DNA from: Photobacterium sp. TLY01
GTDB lineage: Bacteria; Pseudomonadota; Gammaproteobacteria; Enterobacterales; Vibrionaceae
Direction of reading: 5' to 3'
Length of the DNA stretch: 64,000 nt
Assembly (NCBI RefSeq): GCF_021432065.1
Contig: NZ_CP090364.1
Coordinates: forward strand, 2,742,601 to 2,806,600
Part shown: positions 39,224 to 48,327 of the stretch, in pieces
How positions within the stretch are numbered: position 1 is the first letter of the stretch
Layout of the letters: each line of letters begins with the position of its first letter
The notes under the pieces: model-generated
The model's input: the letters and a program-made list of their open reading frames with translations, nothing else
Database searches by the model: none
What the model was told of the DNA's origin: nothing
Translations under genes and position numbers: made by a program

Positions 39224-42200
39224 ATGCAAAATACCACCCGTTTTAAACGTCTCCAGCATACGCTGATGCTGGCTTTCCTTTTGCTGAGCCTGATCCCGCT
39301 CACGCTATCTTCGCTGTTTTTCCTGCACTCTCACACCCGGGATCTGGCAGAACAGAGTACCAGCCACCTGGCGTCATTACGTGATAACAAACGCCAGCAG
39401 CTCAGTGCCTTTTTCACCGCGAAAGAATCGGAAATACAGAGTTTTGTCCGCTCTGAGCTGGCCAATGCCAGTGGCGGACGTTTTTACGGTATTGTCGGCG
39501 CATTCCGCCAGCTGGGTGACATCAACCGCCTCAGTCAGGGTGCCACGAACGGCGAATACTTCAGCCGTACCCTGATCACCCGGCCGCCATCCAGTGAAGT
39601 GGATAACACTTCTCCTGATTTTATCGTTCAGGAAAGATATCGCCTGATTTACAAACGCTACCACTGGGCCTATGAGGAATATCTGAAACGCTCTGATTTC
39701 AGTGACATTCTGCTGGTCGATCTCGACGGCAATGTGGTGTACACCTCTCGCAGCCCGGAATTATTTGCAGCCAGTTTACAGACCGGCAGCGCGCAATATC
39801 CGGCACTCAGCCAGACTTACAGCAGCATCAAAACCCTGACCACCCAGTTCAGAGAGCGGCAGTCCCGTGATAGTCACAGGGAAATCAGTGATCGCGAGCC
39901 GGAGCAGATGCCTATCGCCTTTACTGATTTTGCCGCCGATGGCAGTAACCGCGAAGCGACTGCCTGGTTCGCCGCCCCGATTATTCAGCATGGTTACCTG
40001 CATAGTTACGCTTTCTTTAAACTGAGTAACCGCACCATTGCCGACGTCATGTCCAATCGCAGTGAAGCCAATCAGTACGTTCAGACGCTCCTCGTCGGCC
40101 AGGATCATAACCTGCGCCTGCCCAACGACGGCGATTTACCGGCGGAGCTGACCAGTGCCGGGATCGATCATGCACTGGCAGGCCAGGCCGGCGTCGGCAG
40201 CTTGCTGAACTTCAACAAGATTCCTGTACTCAGTGCGTATGCTCCGATAGACGTGCTCGGCAACAAATGGGCCCTGGTGGTTGAGTTGCCTGAGCAGGAA
40301 GCTTTCTCCCGGATTCATCAACTGGAGGAATTTTTCCTCCTTGCGATTCTGGGAGCCGTTATCCTGGTGACGATTACAGCGCACTGGTTGTCCAATTACA
40401 TTACTGCGCCTTTGCTGCGTCTGACCTGGGCTGCGGAGCAGGTTTCCGCCGGCGATCTGGACCAGAAAATCACCTCCACCGATCGCCGTGACGAAATTGG
40501 CCGTCTGGCGATCAGCTTTGCCAGAATGCAACGCTCGATTCGTGAAAAAATCACCCTGATCCGCGAGCAAAATACCGAGCTGGAACACAATCTGGCCGTC
40601 ATCCAACAGCAGAACGAAGAACTGCAGGCAGCAGACAAACTCAAAGACGAATTTCTGGCCACCACCTCCCATGAACTGCGTACCCCGCTGCACGGTATGG
40701 TCGGCATCGCCGAAGCCATGCTGGCCGGGGCCAACGGGCCAATCCAGCCGGATCAGCAACGTCAGCTGGACATGATCATCAGCAGTGGTCAGCGCCTGAC
40801 CAAGCTGGTCGACGATTTGCTCGACTACCACAAAATGCGCTACGGCGATCTGGATATCCAGCCCCACGCGGTCGATCTGGCCGCGGCCAACCGCTTAGTG
40901 CTGGAACTGTCGGCACATCTGCTTGATGGCAAGCCGGTGCGGATCATCAATCAGATCCCGCCGGATCTGCCCCTCGTGGTTGCTGACGAACAACGCCTGG
41001 AACAGATTTTGTACAACCTGGTAGGCAACGCCATTAAGTACACCTCAGAGGGCAAAATTATCCTGTCCGCCACTGTGCTGGAAAGTCAGGTCCGCATTCA
41101 GGTGGTCGATACCGGTCAGGGCATACCCGCCGAACAACTGGAGCACATTTTTGAACCCCTGGTGCAGGCCAACACTGGCTCGGCCAACTATCACCAGGGA
41201 GCCGGGCTGGGACTGTCCATCAGCCGTCAGCTGATTGAGCTGATGGGCGGCAGCCTGTATGTCAGCAGTCAGCCTATGATAGGGACGACCTTCAGCTTCA
41301 CCCTGCCACTGGCCACCAAAGAGGACATTGCCCGCAGTCAGCTCAGCGCGCCGCAGCATGGTCATTTTCAGGCGCCGCGCCAGGATGCCAATACCGTCAA
41401 TATTGATGACTTGCCCGATAACCCGGATGGCGAGCTCTTACTGGTGGTCGACGATGAACCGGTGAACTTACAGGTCGTTACCAGCTTTTTACGCATTGCC
41501 GGCTATCGGGTGATCACCGCAGAAAACGGTCAGCAAGCCCTCAGTCTGATGAAAGAGTATCAACCGTCGCTGGTGCTGCTTGATGTCATGATGCCGGGCA
41601 TGAACGGTTATGAAGTGTGCCAGCAATTGCGGACCCGCTACAGTCTGACTGAACTGCCGGTCATCATGCTGTCTGCATTAGGCCAAGTGCGGGACCGGGT
41701 CAAAGGCTTTGAATTTGGTGCCAACGACTACCTGACCAAACCCTTTAATAAAGACGAGCTGACCGCCCGGATCCGGGCCCACCTGCAAGCCGCTCAGACG
41801 GAAAAACAGCGCACTGAAAATCAATGGCTGCAGCAGGAAATCCGCCACCGTGAACAGGTACAGCAGGCCCTGCTGGATACCCAGACTCGCCTGCTGGGTC
41901 TGCTCGAATCCACCAGCGAGGCCATCCTGTGTACCCGTGAAGATGGCCGTATCCGTTATGCCAATCATGCTGCCGGCCAGCTGTTCCAGCGCGCGCCGGA
42001 ACAGCTGGAACGCTTATCGATTCAGGATCTGCTGCTGACCCAACTACCTGAGGATATCGAACAGAACCGCCATTACAGCGGCGAACTGACCTATCGGATT
42101 CAAGATAGCAAACAGACGCTGACAACCGATCTGATCCAGCTACCCGCCGAGTCCGGGCTCAGCCAGATGTTTATCTTTGACAATCAGGGGCCCAGCTCGG

Positions 42201-42661
42201 TACAACGTATTGCGTTACTGGAAAATGCCGTGGATGTGCTTTCCGGTTTTGCCACAGATGGCGACAAACACAGCCTGCAGCGCTTACGAGACATGGGCGG
42301 CGAGTTCAGCCAGCTGGCAGACCGGCTGGATCACGCTCAGCCGGATAAAGCCGATCAACTGAGACATATACTGGTCGATGTGATGAAAGACTGTCTGCAG
42401 TTCTGGGAAACATCCACCGGAAAAACCAAATTTGATCTGGCAGAAGAAAGCGGCTTGTGGCGCGTGTACCTGGACAGGAGCACGCTGCAAACCCGCACCC
42501 TGGATAAATATTTACAGCTGGAAACCCTGCCGAAAACACCGCGCTGGCGCACTGTGCTCAACACGCTGGATTTTGTGCTGGAGCGCTGTACCAAAGTGAG
42601 CCAGGAAAGAGAGGCCATCATTGAGCAGCGTAACCGGCTCCAGCGCATGATCAGCCAGTGA
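39224..42661 (+). CDS. chiS: ChiS-like chitin-responsive hybrid sensor kinase/regulator
   Basis: Membrane regulator of chitin use. In V. cholerae, ChiS is held inactive by the periplasmic chitooligosaccharide-binding protein and activates the chb promoter by direct DNA binding through its C-terminus. The 1145-residue protein has membrane segments near residues 14-34 and 369-387, a large periplasmic domain between them, HAMP and coiled-coil, a kinase His483 in SHELRTPLHG, an HATPase domain, and a receiver Asp787 in LLDVMMPGMNG. A PAS-like module and a long C-terminal region follow, the place of the DNA-binding domain. The ATG at 39224 gives the hydrophobic N-terminus expected. The gene directly precedes the binding-protein and transporter genes it should control. 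Family assignment rests on architecture and context. Confidence 0.9.
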   Translation: MQNTTRFKRLQHTLMLAFLLLSLIPLTLSSLFFLHSHTRDLAEQSTSHLASLRDNKRQQLSAFFTAKESEIQSFVRSELANASGGRFYGIVGAFRQLGDINRLSQGATNGEYFSRTLITRPPSSEVDNTSPDFIVQERYRLIYKRYHWAYEEYLKRSDFSDILLVDLDGNVVYTSRSPELFAASLQTGSAQYPALSQTYSSIKTLTTQFRERQSRDSHREISDREPEQMPIAFTDFAADGSNREATAWFAAPIIQHGYLHSYAFFKLSNRTIADVMSNRSEANQYVQTLLVGQDHNLRLPNDGDLPAELTSAGIDHALAGQAGVGSLLNFNKIPVLSAYAPIDVLGNKWALVVELPEQEAFSRIHQLEEFFLLAILGAVILVTITAHWLSNYITAPLLRLTWAAEQVSAGDLDQKITSTDRRDEIGRLAISFARMQRSIREKITLIREQNTELEHNLAVIQQQNEELQAADKLKDEFLATTSHELRTPLHGMVGIAEAMLAGANGPIQPDQQRQLDMIISSGQRLTKLVDDLLDYHKMRYGDLDIQPHAVDLAAANRLVLELSAHLLDGKPVRIINQIPPDLPLVVADEQRLEQILYNLVGNAIKYTSEGKIILSATVLESQVRIQVVDTGQGIPAEQLEHIFEPLVQANTGSANYHQGAGLGLSISRQLIELMGGSLYVSSQPMIGTTFSFTLPLATKEDIARSQLSAPQHGHFQAPRQDANTVNIDDLPDNPDGELLLVVDDEPVNLQVVTSFLRIAGYRVITAENGQQALSLMKEYQPSLVLLDVMMPGMNGYEVCQQLRTRYSLTELPVIMLSALGQVRDRVKGFEFGANDYLTKPFNKDELTARIRAHLQAAQTEKQRTENQWLQQEIRHREQVQQALLDTQTRLLGLLESTSEAILCTREDGRIRYANHAAGQLFQRAPEQLERLSIQDLLLTQLPEDIEQNRHYSGELTYRIQDSKQTLTTDLIQLPAESGLSQMFIFDNQGPSSVQRIALLENAVDVLSGFATDGDKHSLQRLRDMGGEFSQLADRLDHAQPDKADQLRHILVDVMKDCLQFWETSTGKTKFDLAEESGLWRVYLDRSTLQTRTLDKYLQLETLPKTPRWRTVLNTLDFVLERCTKVSQEREAIIEQRNRLQRMISQ

Positions 42662-42721
42662 GTTAACCTCTGTCACCAGAGTAAGACACACCTCCCGCAA
42701 GACGCATTTATCAAGCATGCA

Positions 42722-42743
42722 GATTCCCGCAGCAGCGGGAATC
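42722..42743. repeat. Perfect 9-bp hairpin after chiS
   Basis: GATTCCCGC (42722-42730) and GCGGGAATC (42735-42743) are perfect arms around the loop AGCA, 60 bp after the chiS stop codon. It lacks a T run. It may act as an RNA-stabilising stem or be a copy of a dispersed intergenic palindrome. Confidence 0.55.
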
Positions 42744-43200
42744 CCGGCAACCGGGTGTCCCCTCACTGTGCCCGAAGCCAGACCAAGTGCTGTCGCTGAG
42801 CGGTCAGACACAAAAGGCACAATGTATGTTCCGTCGCCCTCAGCCTCTGCATCAGCAGCCATTCACCCGCTCGCCACTGTATTCGTGTGCTTACAGAGCA
42901 CTGCACCATGCGGACTTCTCGCCCACAGAGCCGTCCGTCAGTTAATTCTCGTGACGAAAAATAAGCTTACTTTTCATCCAGCATAAAGTACAAACTGCCA
43001 CCAAGTGATGATGAAAAAATCGCCTGAACCCCAGCAAATCAGGGGCAGCTAATGATAAATTTCATGATATGAGACGCCAATCACAACAAAATCTTCACAA
43101 AAAATTTCCGTTTGAAAATAAGGGCTTTTACGCGCCAGTTGAAAGTTCAACATCATTTGAATCAAATGTAAGTATTTAATAAAAATGAAATATTTCAATA

Positions 43201-43212
43201 GTGAGCACTTAC
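43201..43212 (+). promoter_or_regulatory. Candidate SlmA-binding site in the chb promoter
   Basis: GTGAGCACTTAC matches the SlmA palindrome GTGAGTACTCAC at ten of twelve positions. SlmA, best known for nucleoid occlusion, has been reported to activate the chb promoter in V. cholerae together with ChiS, so the location makes sense. Confidence 0.55.
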
Positions 43213-43280
43213 ATGAGGATAGTTATCAATTCGTTTCAAGGGTAGGAACGCTGGTGTTTTAGCGTAGAATGGCGGGCGAT

Positions 43281-43326
43281 TTTTACGTTTTTGACAGCAA
43301 GCTCCGCGGTTTTGACGTTTTTAACG
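43281..43326 (+). promoter_or_regulatory. Twin 16-bp repeats, candidate ChiS-binding sites
   Basis: TTTTACGTTTTTGACA (43281-43296) and TTTGACGTTTTTAACG (43311-43326) agree at 13 of 16 positions and are exactly 30 bp apart, close to three helical turns. They lie 180-225 bp before the binding-protein start codon and about 70 bp after the SlmA-like site. Two phased copies suit a dimeric activator such as ChiS. The assignment is inferred from position. Confidence 0.5.
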
Positions 43327-43504
43327 TGCAATGCAATTGACGATTCATCCCTGAAGTCGTTTCCTTAGGGCACTGAGTGTCCACAGGCCATCTGAACCAG
43401 GTCGCTTTACTCAACCGGTGCAGAGTGGATGACCAGCCCCACCATAGATGGAGGGGAACCTAAGTGAAACGTAAACCCTACAAAGCAAAGAGTAAGGAAC
43501 AGCT

Positions 43505-45178
43505 ATGCTTGCCAACATAAAGAAAACAAAGGTAACACTTGCCATCCTGGCCGCGGCTGCCGCTGCCATGACTTCTCCTGCGATGAGTGCTGAGCGCAGT
43601 GAGCTGACCATCGTGCCCGATTTTTATCCGACTCTGGTACGTAACTTCAACCCATATTTGCAAACCAACCTGCGTACCACGACAGACTTCGTTTTTGAGC
43701 AACTGGTTATTTTTAACCAAATGCACGGCAACGAGCCAGTCATGCGTCTGGCAAAAGATTTCTATATGTCTGACGACCTGCTGCAAGTCACTTTCGTGAT
43801 TCGTGACGGCGTGAAATGGTCAGACGGTAAACCCTTTACAGCCAAAGACGTCGCCTTCACCTATGAGTTGCTGAAGAACCACCCGGCACTTGACCAGCGC
43901 GGTATCATCAAGTGGGTAAAAGACGTCAAGGTTAACGGCGACAAAATCACTTTCGATCTGACCGAAGCCAACTCCAACGTGCCGTATGAAATGTCTTTCG
44001 TTTCTATCGTCCCTGAGCACATCTGGAGCAAAGTGAAAGAGCCAGAAACCTTTGCCAACGAAAACCCGGTCGGTACAGGTCCGTTTACTGAAATCGACAC
44101 TTTCACACCTCAGCTGTACATCCAGTGCCGTAACCCGTACTACTGGGACAATGCTAACCTGGATGTTGATTGTCTTCGTATGCCTCAGATTGCCAATAAT
44201 GACCAGCTGCTGAGTAAAGTCATTGCTTCTGAGCTGGACTGGACATCCTCGTTCATCCCGGACATCGACAGCACTTACGCGGCCTCTAACCCGAACCACA
44301 AATACTGGTATCCGGCGTCTGGCACCCAGGCTTTCATGCTGAACTTCAAGTCGCCAAAAGAAGGGAACAACGAAGCCATCAACAACGTCGACTTCCGTCG
44401 TGCTTTCTCCATGGCGATTGACCGTCAAACCATTATCGACATTGCCTTCTACGGCAGCGGTACGCCAAACCACTATGCGTCTGGCCTGGGTGACGGTTTC
44501 AAAGCCTGGTCTGACAATGCGGTTTACAACAAGTACAAAGATTTCAACACCTACAACCTTGAAGGCTCAAAAGCGCTGCTGAAAAAAGCCGGCTTTAAAG
44601 ACCTTGATGGCGATGGTTTCGTTGAAACACCAAGCGGTAAGAAAATTGAGCTGGACGTGCAATCTCCGAACGGCTGGACTGACTTCAACAACACAGTACA
44701 GTTGGCGGTTGAGCAGTTGCAGGAAGCTGGTATCAAGGCGAACGCACGGACCCCTGACTTCGCGGTATACAACGAAGGCATGATCAAAGGGACCTATGAT
44801 GTAGCGTACACCAACTACTTCCACGGTGCAGATCCGCATCTGTACTGGAACAGCGGTTACAACTCCCGCCTGCAGGGCGAAGGAAACCCACGTTTTGCGA
44901 TGCACTTCTTTAAGAATGCCGAGCTAGACAAACTGCTGGATGGTTTCTACAAAACAGCAAACAAAGACGAGCAGAAGAAAATGGCCAATCAGATTCAGGC
45001 AATCATTGCTGAAAATCAGATCACCATTCCTGTGATGTCCAGTGCAGATATGTTCCAGTACAACACCACCCGCTTCACGGGCTGGTGGAACGAGAAGCAC
45101 CCGAACGGCCGTCCAATGGTTTGGGCTGGTGTTCCAGAGCGTTTACTTCAAGTCATTGACCTGAAACCAAAATCATAA
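43505..45178 (+). CDS. cbp: Chitooligosaccharide-binding ABC transporter periplasmic protein (CBP)
   Basis: A 557-residue periplasmic binding protein of the family 5 (oligopeptide/dipeptide-type) class. A signal peptide (LAILAAAAAAMTSPAMSA, cleavage near residue 29) precedes the mature domain. Segments such as YMSDDLLQVTFVIRDGVKWSDG and ENPVGTGPFTEIDTF are typical of the family. In Vibrio this protein binds (GlcNAc)n in the periplasm, feeds the ABC transporter and restrains ChiS. The context here is the same: chiS upstream, two permeases and two ATPases downstream. AAGGAA precedes the ATG. A hairpin after the stop codon may raise its mRNA abundance over that of the permeases. Sugar specificity is inferred from context. 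Confidence 0.88.
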   Translation: MLANIKKTKVTLAILAAAAAAMTSPAMSAERSELTIVPDFYPTLVRNFNPYLQTNLRTTTDFVFEQLVIFNQMHGNEPVMRLAKDFYMSDDLLQVTFVIRDGVKWSDGKPFTAKDVAFTYELLKNHPALDQRGIIKWVKDVKVNGDKITFDLTEANSNVPYEMSFVSIVPEHIWSKVKEPETFANENPVGTGPFTEIDTFTPQLYIQCRNPYYWDNANLDVDCLRMPQIANNDQLLSKVIASELDWTSSFIPDIDSTYAASNPNHKYWYPASGTQAFMLNFKSPKEGNNEAINNVDFRRAFSMAIDRQTIIDIAFYGSGTPNHYASGLGDGFKAWSDNAVYNKYKDFNTYNLEGSKALLKKAGFKDLDGDGFVETPSGKKIELDVQSPNGWTDFNNTVQLAVEQLQEAGIKANARTPDFAVYNEGMIKGTYDVAYTNYFHGADPHLYWNSGYNSRLQGEGNPRFAMHFFKNAELDKLLDGFYKTANKDEQKKMANQIQAIIAENQITIPVMSSADMFQYNTTRFTGWWNEKHPNGRPMVWAGVPERLLQVIDLKPKS

Positions 45179-45192
45179 TTATTGCTTAACTT

Positions 45193-45215
45193 GCGGTGCG
45201 TGTTCTGCGCACCGC
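45193..45215 (+). repeat. Intercistronic hairpin between cbp and the permease genes
   Basis: GCGGTGCG (45193-45200) pairs with CGCACCGC (45208-45215) over a seven-base loop. There is no T run. Such stems after a binding-protein gene commonly protect its mRNA or cause partial termination, giving an excess of binding protein over membrane components. Confidence 0.65.
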
Positions 45216-45318
45216 CTCTTCCCCCACACTGTGTACAGTATGGCGCCTGGCGTCAGGGGGTTTTTCGTCCAGAGTTCAGCCCAGAGTCGTAAGTCACTGG
45301 TTGGGAAAGGTGTGAGTT

Positions 45319-46308
45319 ATGGGATTTTTTCTACGTCGTTTATCGTTCTACCTGGTTGCCTTGCTGTTTGCAGCCACGTTGAACTTCGCAATTCCCCGGG
45401 CGATGCCCGGCGATCCGGTGACTATGATGTTTGCCAATGCTTCCGTTCAGGTGACTGCTGAACGTATTGAAGCGATGAAAAAACTGCTTGGCTTTGATGA
45501 AACACAAGAGTGGTACCAGCAGTATTTCACCTATATCCAAAGTATCCTCAACTGGGATCTGGGTATCTCTATCAAATTTTATCCGCAGACCGTGACCGAA
45601 ATATTGGGCGGGGCGGTCGGCTGGTCAATGTTCCTGGCCGGTTCTGCTGTCATCCTGGCCTTTTGCATCGGCTCTGTGCTGGGTATTTTCGCCGCCTGGA
45701 AACGCGGCAGTAAATATGACGCCTTTGTCTCTCCCGGTATGCTGGTGATCCAGGCCGTTCCGCCTGTGGTAATCGCCATGCTGGTGCTGTTCACTTTCGG
45801 CCTCGGACTAAAGTGGTTCCCGACCAGCTATGCCTACACGCCTGGTACCTTGCCTGACTGGACCAGCTGGGCCTTCTATAAAGACGTGCTGTATCACGCC
45901 GTTCTCCCGTTAGTCTGTGCCACAGCCATTCAGATCGGCGGCTTTTTGATCAGCATGCGTAATAACATGATCAACCTGCTCAACGAAGACTATATCACCA
46001 TGGCCAAAGGCAAAGGGCTGAATGAAAACCGCGTGGTTTTCAACTATGCCGCCCGAAACGCCATGCTGCCAAGCGTGACTGCCCTGTCCATGGCGCTGGG
46101 CATGGCAATTGGCGGTCAGCTGATTGTCGAAATCATCTTTAACTATCCGGGCCTGGGCACTGTGATGCTCAATGCCATTCACGCCCGTGACTATCAGGTT
46201 CTGCAAGGTCAGCTGCTGATCATGACGCTGTTTATGCTGTTCTTTAACTTCCTGGCCGATCTGCTGATCGTGGCACTGGATCCTCGCCTGCGTAAGGGAG
46301 GCAAATAA
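45319..46308 (+). CDS. Chitooligosaccharide ABC transporter permease (DppB type)
   Basis: Inner-membrane permease of 329 residues, of the DppB/OppB class. It has about six membrane spans, the N-terminal LNFAIPRAMPGDPV segment typical of the class, and the EAA-like cytoplasmic loop around DYITMAKGKGLNENRVVFNYAARNAMLPS (residues roughly 220-250), which contacts the ATPases. AAGGTG precedes the ATG. It is two bases from the next permease gene, so the two form a heterodimer from one transcript. Substrate assignment follows the operon: binding protein upstream, chitin enzymes downstream. Confidence 0.88.
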   Translation: MGFFLRRLSFYLVALLFAATLNFAIPRAMPGDPVTMMFANASVQVTAERIEAMKKLLGFDETQEWYQQYFTYIQSILNWDLGISIKFYPQTVTEILGGAVGWSMFLAGSAVILAFCIGSVLGIFAAWKRGSKYDAFVSPGMLVIQAVPPVVIAMLVLFTFGLGLKWFPTSYAYTPGTLPDWTSWAFYKDVLYHAVLPLVCATAIQIGGFLISMRNNMINLLNEDYITMAKGKGLNENRVVFNYAARNAMLPSVTALSMALGMAIGGQLIVEIIFNYPGLGTVMLNAIHARDYQVLQGQLLIMTLFMLFFNFLADLLIVALDPRLRKGGK

Positions 46309-46310
46309 TC

Positions 46311-47339
46311 ATGAAAGGTTTAATCAAACTACTCTCAAACAACAATAAAGCACTGGCCGGCTTAATCATTATCAGTGTGTTTATCCTGGCCGCTGTGTTT
46401 GCCCCTTTGATCACCAAGCATGAGCCTGACCGCCGTACCGGTAATCCGCACGAGTACCCAGCCTTTATCGTGAAAGCCGCTCAAAACGACCCTGACAGCT
46501 GGGTGGCACAGAATCTGGCCGATAACAGCCGTACCCTGCGGTTATCCAAAAATGCCGATCATGTCCTGGGCACCTCACGCATGGGCCGTGATATCTGGTC
46601 GCAACTGGTATACGGCGCCCGGACATCGCTGGCCGTCGGTTTCGGTGCCGGTCTGATGGTCTGCTTCCTGGCAACAGTGATCGGTGTGTCTGCCGGTTAT
46701 TTTGGCGGCCGGATTGACGACACCCTGACCGCCGCGATGAATATCATGCTGGTGATGCCTCAGCTCCCCATTCTGTTCGTTATCGCCGCCTTTATCGGCC
46801 AGGCCGGACCGCTGACGATTGCCGTGGTTATCGCCCTGACCTCCTGGGCATGGGGCGCACGTGTGGTCCGGGCGCAAACCCTGTCGCTGCGCGAAAAAGA
46901 GTTTGTCAAAGCCGCTGAAGTTCTTGGGGAATCTTCCTGGCGCATCATCTTTGTCGAAATTCTGCCGAACCTGATTTCGATTATCGGCGCCAGCTTCATC
47001 GGCTCTGTGATGCTCGCCATCATGACAGAGGCCACCCTGTCCTTCCTTGGCCTGGGCGATCCGAACTCGATCAGCTGGGGCGTGATGCTGTACAACGTAC
47101 AGACTTCTTCTTCCATGCTGGTTGGTGCCTGGTGGGAACTGCTGGCCCCCTGTGTGGCCCTGACGCTGATTGCCATCGGACTGGCGATGCTGAACTTCGC
47201 CGTGGATGAGATTGCCAACCCGCAGCTGCGTTCACACAAAGGCTTGCGCCGCTGGCAGAACATGGCCAAGAAAAACCAACAGGCACAGCCTGCCACCGCA
47301 ACGACCGTTCAGCCTGCACTGCAAGGAGGAGAGAAGTAA
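46311..47339 (+). CDS. Chitooligosaccharide ABC transporter permease (DppC type)
   Basis: Second permease, 342 residues, of the DppC/OppC class. The N-terminal membrane span (LAGLIIISVFILAAVFAPLI) is followed by a periplasmic segment, HVLGTSRMGRDIWSQLVYGAR, which is the class signature, and by the EAA loop LREKEFVKAAEVLGESSWRI. The C-terminus is a polar tail. Its stop codon overlaps the start of the first ATPase gene (TAATG). Together with the DppB-type protein it forms the membrane pore. Confidence 0.88.
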   Translation: MKGLIKLLSNNNKALAGLIIISVFILAAVFAPLITKHEPDRRTGNPHEYPAFIVKAAQNDPDSWVAQNLADNSRTLRLSKNADHVLGTSRMGRDIWSQLVYGARTSLAVGFGAGLMVCFLATVIGVSAGYFGGRIDDTLTAAMNIMLVMPQLPILFVIAAFIGQAGPLTIAVVIALTSWAWGARVVRAQTLSLREKEFVKAAEVLGESSWRIIFVEILPNLISIIGASFIGSVMLAIMTEATLSFLGLGDPNSISWGVMLYNVQTSSSMLVGAWWELLAPCVALTLIAIGLAMLNFAVDEIANPQLRSHKGLRRWQNMAKKNQQAQPATATTVQPALQGGEK

Positions 47340-48304
47340 TGACGACTCCACAAATTTCAATTCGCAACCTGTGCGTCGACTATATTACCGACGCCGGTGA
47401 TGTCCGCGCCGTCAACGATGTCAGCTTTGACATTGGTAAAGGAGAAGTGTTCGGACTGGCAGGCGAGTCTGGCTGTGGTAAATCTACCGTTGCCTTTTCC
47501 CTGATGCGTCTGCACAAGCCGCCTGCGTTCATTACCGGCGGGGAAGTGTTGTTCGACGGTCACGGCGATATCCTGAAATTCAGCGACCAGAAGCTCAACA
47601 GCTTTCGCTGGAGCGAAATTTCTATGGTATTCCAGAGTGCGATGAACGCCCTCAACCCGGTACTGACCATGGAAGAGCAGTTCTGTGATGTAATCATGCG
47701 TCACACCAACATGACCCGGGAGCAGGCCGTGCGCCGCGCTCAGGGGTTGCTGGAGATCGTGGATATCCACCCGGACCGGCTGAGTGACTACCCGCATCAG
47801 TTTTCCGGTGGTATGCGCCAACGCCTGGTGATCGCCATTGCATTGGCACTCAATCCAAAGCTGATCATCATGGACGAACCAACCACGGCGTTGGATGTGG
47901 TGGTTCAGCGCGAGATCCTGCAAAAGATCTATGCCCTGAAAGAAGAATTCGGTTTCGCCATTTTGTTCATCACCCATGACCTGTCTCTGATGGTCGAGTT
48001 CTCGGATCGCATCGGCATCATGTATTCCGGTGAACTGGTTGAAGTCGCGCCGTCAAAGCAGATTTTGCAATCCCCGTTTCACCCTTACACCCAGGGTCTG
48101 GGCAGCTCGTTTCCACCACTGACCGGGCCAAAAACCCGTCTGACCGGTATTCCGGGCAACCCGCTCAACCTGCTGGAAGTGCCTCAGGGCTGCCGATTCC
48201 AGGCGCGCTGCAGCCAAGCGCACGACGCCTGCTTCTCGCAAAGCACACAGCTTCGCCAACTGGAACCCGGCCGTTTTAGCAACTGCCACCTGTACAACAA
48301 GTGA
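47339..48304 (+). CDS. Chitooligosaccharide ABC transporter ATPase (DppD type)
   Basis: A 321-residue ATP-hydrolysing subunit. The Walker A motif is GESGCGKST, the signature is FSGGMRQR, Walker B is LIIMDEPTTALD, and the H-loop is ITHDLSL. The C-terminal oligopeptide-transporter domain has the cysteine pattern CRFQARC...HDACF typical of DppD/OppD, where a 4Fe-4S cluster has been seen in some relatives. GGAGG precedes the ATG. It works as a heterodimer with the next ATPase. Confidence 0.9.
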   Translation: MTTPQISIRNLCVDYITDAGDVRAVNDVSFDIGKGEVFGLAGESGCGKSTVAFSLMRLHKPPAFITGGEVLFDGHGDILKFSDQKLNSFRWSEISMVFQSAMNALNPVLTMEEQFCDVIMRHTNMTREQAVRRAQGLLEIVDIHPDRLSDYPHQFSGGMRQRLVIAIALALNPKLIIMDEPTTALDVVVQREILQKIYALKEEFGFAILFITHDLSLMVEFSDRIGIMYSGELVEVAPSKQILQSPFHPYTQGLGSSFPPLTGPKTRLTGIPGNPLNLLEVPQGCRFQARCSQAHDACFSQSTQLRQLEPGRFSNCHLYNK

Positions 48305-48327
48305 TAACAAGAAGGATCGGAGGCAAA

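Larger units (their letters stand above)
42662..43504 (+). other. chb promoter region between chiS and the binding-protein gene
   Basis: About 840 bp without a credible protein gene; an 89-codon frame at 42717-42986 has no family features. The left part carries a 9-bp hairpin just after chiS. The part from 43080 to 43340 is AT-rich and contains a SlmA-like palindrome and two near-identical 16-bp repeats, listed separately. The last 170 bp look like an untranslated leader ending in AAGGAA before the ATG at 43505. Core promoter boxes could not be fixed. Confidence 0.6.

Noticed and set aside
42717..42986. 89-codon plus-strand frame between chiS and cbp
   Set aside because: Biased Ala/Pro/Ser composition, starts inside a hairpin, no ribosome site; it lies in a regulatory region.
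43195..43215. Possible CRP site overlapping the SlmA-like palindrome
   Set aside because: Only the left half (AGTGA) resembles the TGTGA half-site; the right half does not match TCACA.
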